Shown here: one piece after another, positions 14,003-16,006 of the stretch
Position numbering within the stretch: the stretch's first letter is position 1
How the letters are laid out: every line of letters begins with the position of its first letter
Source: Gammaproteobacteria bacterium
GTDB lineage: Bacteria > Pseudomonadota > Gammaproteobacteria > S012-40
NCBI GenBank assembly: GCA_029879945.1
Contig: JAOUPJ010000041.1
Location: 1 to 16,006, forward strand
Direction of reading: 5' to 3'
Length of the DNA stretch: 16,006 nucleotides
Program-made: the position numbers and the translations under genes
Notes under the pieces: model-generated
Seen by the model: only the letters and a program-made list of their open reading frames with translations
Databases searched by the model: none
Told to the model about the DNA's origin: nothing

Positions 14003-15300
14003 AAAACAGGCCATCCGTACGAAATTCACTGGCCATCGCCACTGCCACCCTCTTTTCCGGGCTTAGCAGCAATGCCCATACAGAGGAAAAGCCCCTGGAG
14101 TTGGAGATATCCAAGCTCTATTACAAAGAGCAGGACAGGGTCACCGTAAACAAATTGCAAATCGACTCCATCCAGGCGCTGGAAGAAGATGATTTACTTG
14201 AGCTGGAGTTTGTCTTCGACACGATGACCGGGGCATCCCCCAACGGTCGGCTCTATTCCAATACCGCAGCAGGGCTGGGCGAGGTTCCAGTCACCACTGC
14301 CTCCGGCTTTTCCTTTAACACCGCTAATAGTACAGGCGGACAAGGTCTCCAGCCCTGGCTAAGCCGTTTTGAAGACGATCGTCTTGCTCTGAGCGGAAAC
14401 TGGATACATCCCATCGATAGAAACCTAACGCGCACATTAGGCGCTGCTGTTTCCTCTGAAAATGACTACCGTTCCAGAGGCCTTTCCATCCAGTTTGACA
14501 ACGATACCAATCAAAAACGAGATCGTTATACCTTGGCATTTGCAGTCAACAACGATACGGTGGATCCGGAAACCGGCATTCCCGAAGGGTTGGCCCCAAT
14601 TTGGTGTATCGAGCTAGCCCGAGCCAGCTATATTGGTAATTACCCCATTCAATGCGACAACCCGGGAGACCGATACCTGCCAGCCAATAAGGTTACCAAT
14701 AGCTATCTTGCAGGTTTTTCTAGGGTATTGAATTCCAGAACCATCACGCAGTTCAATTACGCCGGCTCTTATGTAACGGGCTACTTGACCGATCCATACA
14801 AACAGATCAGCCTAACCAATCCGAGTTTCAACGATAAAGAAGTGGCAGTTTTAAACGAAAAACGACCAGACAAGCGACTGACCCACAGTCTGTTCTGGAA
14901 ACTCGCCTGGGTTCCCGATGCTAAAGACAGCATCAATGTCTCCTATCGTTTTTATGTGGATGATTGGGAAGTAAACTCACACACCATAGATCTCCGCATA
15001 AGGCGAGAACAGGAAAACCATAAGTATCTACAGTTTCACTTCCGGGGTAATATACAGCGCTCTGCCTATTTTTACCGAACTCAGCTGCGCACCAATGAAG
15101 AACTGCCGACTTACGTGAGCGCCGATCATCGCCTGGGCGATCAAACCACCCTTACCTTCGGTGTTAAATTAGGAAAGGAACTGGGTTCAACTGGTAAAAT
15201 TGCAGTACGTGGTGAGTATATGACTCAGCAATATCATAATAACAACTTACCGAAACTCAATGCCCTGATCGTACAACTCCTGATGTCTGTTAAATTTTAA
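13993..15300 (+). CDS. DUF3570 outer-membrane beta-barrel with flavinylation-like motif
   Basis: The 435-residue product belongs to DUF3570, predicted outer-membrane barrels with no settled function. I chose ATG 13993 over the in-frame ATG 13987 because GGAGG is six bases upstream. A signal peptide (cleavage near SNA-HT) is followed by amphipathic beta strands rich in aromatic residues, ending in LIVQLLMSVKF; the terminal Phe is the usual barrel-assembly signal. Residues 76-82 read D-T-M-T-G-A-S, followed by PNG. This fits D-x-x-[S/T]-G-A-[S/T], the pattern in which ApbE attaches FMN to the last Thr/Ser in NqrC and RnfG. Two cysteines (C205, C221) lie in a likely loop. The stop overlaps the apbE start by one base (TAATG). 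Barrel location is well supported; flavinylation is a hypothesis. Confidence 0.87.
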   Translation: MQLKNRPSVRNSLAIATATLFSGLSSNAHTEEKPLELEISKLYYKEQDRVTVNKLQIDSIQALEEDDLLELEFVFDTMTGASPNGRLYSNTAAGLGEVPVTTASGFSFNTANSTGGQGLQPWLSRFEDDRLALSGNWIHPIDRNLTRTLGAAVSSENDYRSRGLSIQFDNDTNQKRDRYTLAFAVNNDTVDPETGIPEGLAPIWCIELARASYIGNYPIQCDNPGDRYLPANKVTNSYLAGFSRVLNSRTITQFNYAGSYVTGYLTDPYKQISLTNPSFNDKEVAVLNEKRPDKRLTHSLFWKLAWVPDAKDSINVSYRFYVDDWEVNSHTIDLRIRREQENHKYLQFHFRGNIQRSAYFYRTQLRTNEELPTYVSADHRLGDQTTLTFGVKLGKELGSTGKIAVRGEYMTQQYHNNNLPKLNALIVQLLMSVKF

Positions 15301-16006
15301 TGCAAGACATGTCGGTCGTAGAGTCAGACCTTTTTCAGCTACAAAAAACTTCGCACTATTGGATCGCCCGTTTTACTGCTATGGCGGGTCCTTGTGAAGT
15401 ATTTATCGACCATCCTATAAAAGAGGTGGCAGCAAATGTGGCAAGACTCTGTGCGCTGGAAGCAACACGAGTGGAAAAAAAATTCAGTCGCTACAGAAGC
15501 GACAACATCATTCACCAAATCAATACAGCCAATGGAAAGCGAATCACACTGGATAAAGAAACCGCACTACTAATCGATTACGCACACACATGTTTTCAAA
15601 TTAGCGATGGTCTTTTTGATATCACATCGGGAATACTCAGAAAGGCGTGGAATTTCAGTTCCCAAAAACGGACTCCCTCGATTAAGGAAGTGGAAGACTT
15701 GTTGGCCTTTGTCGGTTGGGATAAGGCCCACTGGCACCCACCCTACCTAACACTTCAAGCGGGAATGGAAATCGATTTGGGCGGGCTTGGAAAAGAATAT
15801 GCTGTAGACCGATGTGCTGGGTTGATCCGCCCCTTGGGTATACCCAATGTTTTAATCAATTTTGGCGGAGACCTTTATGCGCTGGACGGCATGCACAATG
15901 GCGAGCCCTGGCGATGCGCCATCGAAGACCCGAGCGAAAATGGAAAATCTACCAACCGATACATAGAGCTAGTACAAGGTGCCGTTGCCACCAGTGGAAA
16001 TACCAA
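15300..16006 (+). CDS. apbE: ApbE-type FAD:protein FMN transferase (3' end beyond window)
   Basis: ApbE enzymes cleave FAD and attach FMN covalently to Thr or Ser of target proteins. The first 235 codons are present, in frame from an ATG that overlaps the DUF3570 stop (TAATG); the end lies past 16006. Signatures: FTAMAGPCEVFI at the start, VEKKFSRYRSDNIIHQIN, GLFDITSGILRKAW, the FAD-binding MEIDLGGLGKEYAVDR, LINFGGDLYAL and, at the edge, AVATSGNT. No signal peptide, lipobox or membrane span precedes the domain, unlike the periplasmic ApbE lipoproteins, so it may be cytoplasmic like the ApbE that modifies Klebsiella cytosolic fumarate reductase. The likely substrate by position is the upstream DUF3570 barrel. 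The gene has no strong ribosome binding site of its own; ATG 15309 is a possible alternative start. Confidence 0.93.
   Translation, partial: MQDMSVVESDLFQLQKTSHYWIARFTAMAGPCEVFIDHPIKEVAANVARLCALEATRVEKKFSRYRSDNIIHQINTANGKRITLDKETALLIDYAHTCFQISDGLFDITSGILRKAWNFSSQKRTPSIKEVEDLLAFVGWDKAHWHPPYLTLQAGMEIDLGGLGKEYAVDRCAGLIRPLGIPNVLINFGGDLYALDGMHNGEPWRCAIEDPSENGKSTNRYIELVQGAVATSGNT

Overview
The window reads as chromosome of a gammaproteobacterium at roughly 50% GC, most likely in the broad Pseudomonadales/Cellvibrionales-type group. Evidence for this: gatC diverges from mreB; mrdA-mrdB-mltB-rlpA-dacA and ybeD-lipB-lipA follow in the usual order; and a dat-type aminotransferase sits between dacA and ybeD. 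I cannot name a genus. Coding density is very high, no mobile element, tRNA, rRNA or CRISPR is visible, and no gap between genes reaches 300 bases (the largest is 135).

Positions 1-807 (minus strand) hold gatC and the first 131 codons of gatA, two subunits of the tRNA-dependent amidotransferase. The 126-base gap between them has a short leader-like ORF and an inverted repeat. Positions 808-934 form a divergent promoter region.

Positions 935-9639 (plus strand) are a cell-shape and peptidoglycan block: mreB, mreC, mreD, mrdA (PBP2), mrdB (RodA), mltB, rlpA and dacA. MreB and MreCD organise the elongasome, RodA polymerises glycan, PBP2 crosslinks it, and MltB, RlpA and DacA cleave or trim it. 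mreBCD joins mrdAB with only a 3-base gap, so two clusters usually separate in gammaproteobacteria are fused here. mreC has no good conventional start and may begin at AUU. A palindromic CRP/Vfr-type site lies before rlpA.

Positions 9646-12475 hold a D-amino acid aminotransferase gene (dat), which could recycle the D-Ala released by DacA, and then the lipoate genes ybeD, lipB and lipA.

Positions 12516-16006 are the least ordinary part: a periplasmic ChaN-like haem-binding-family protein fused to a PDZ domain, a DUF4266 lipoprotein ending in GGGGCGCN, a DUF3570 outer-membrane beta-barrel, and an ApbE-type flavin transferase cut by the window edge. The last three are translationally coupled. 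The barrel carries D-T-M-T-G-A-S, which fits the acceptor pattern that ApbE modifies in NqrC and RnfG. This points to a poorly described, possibly covalently flavinylated outer-membrane redox system.
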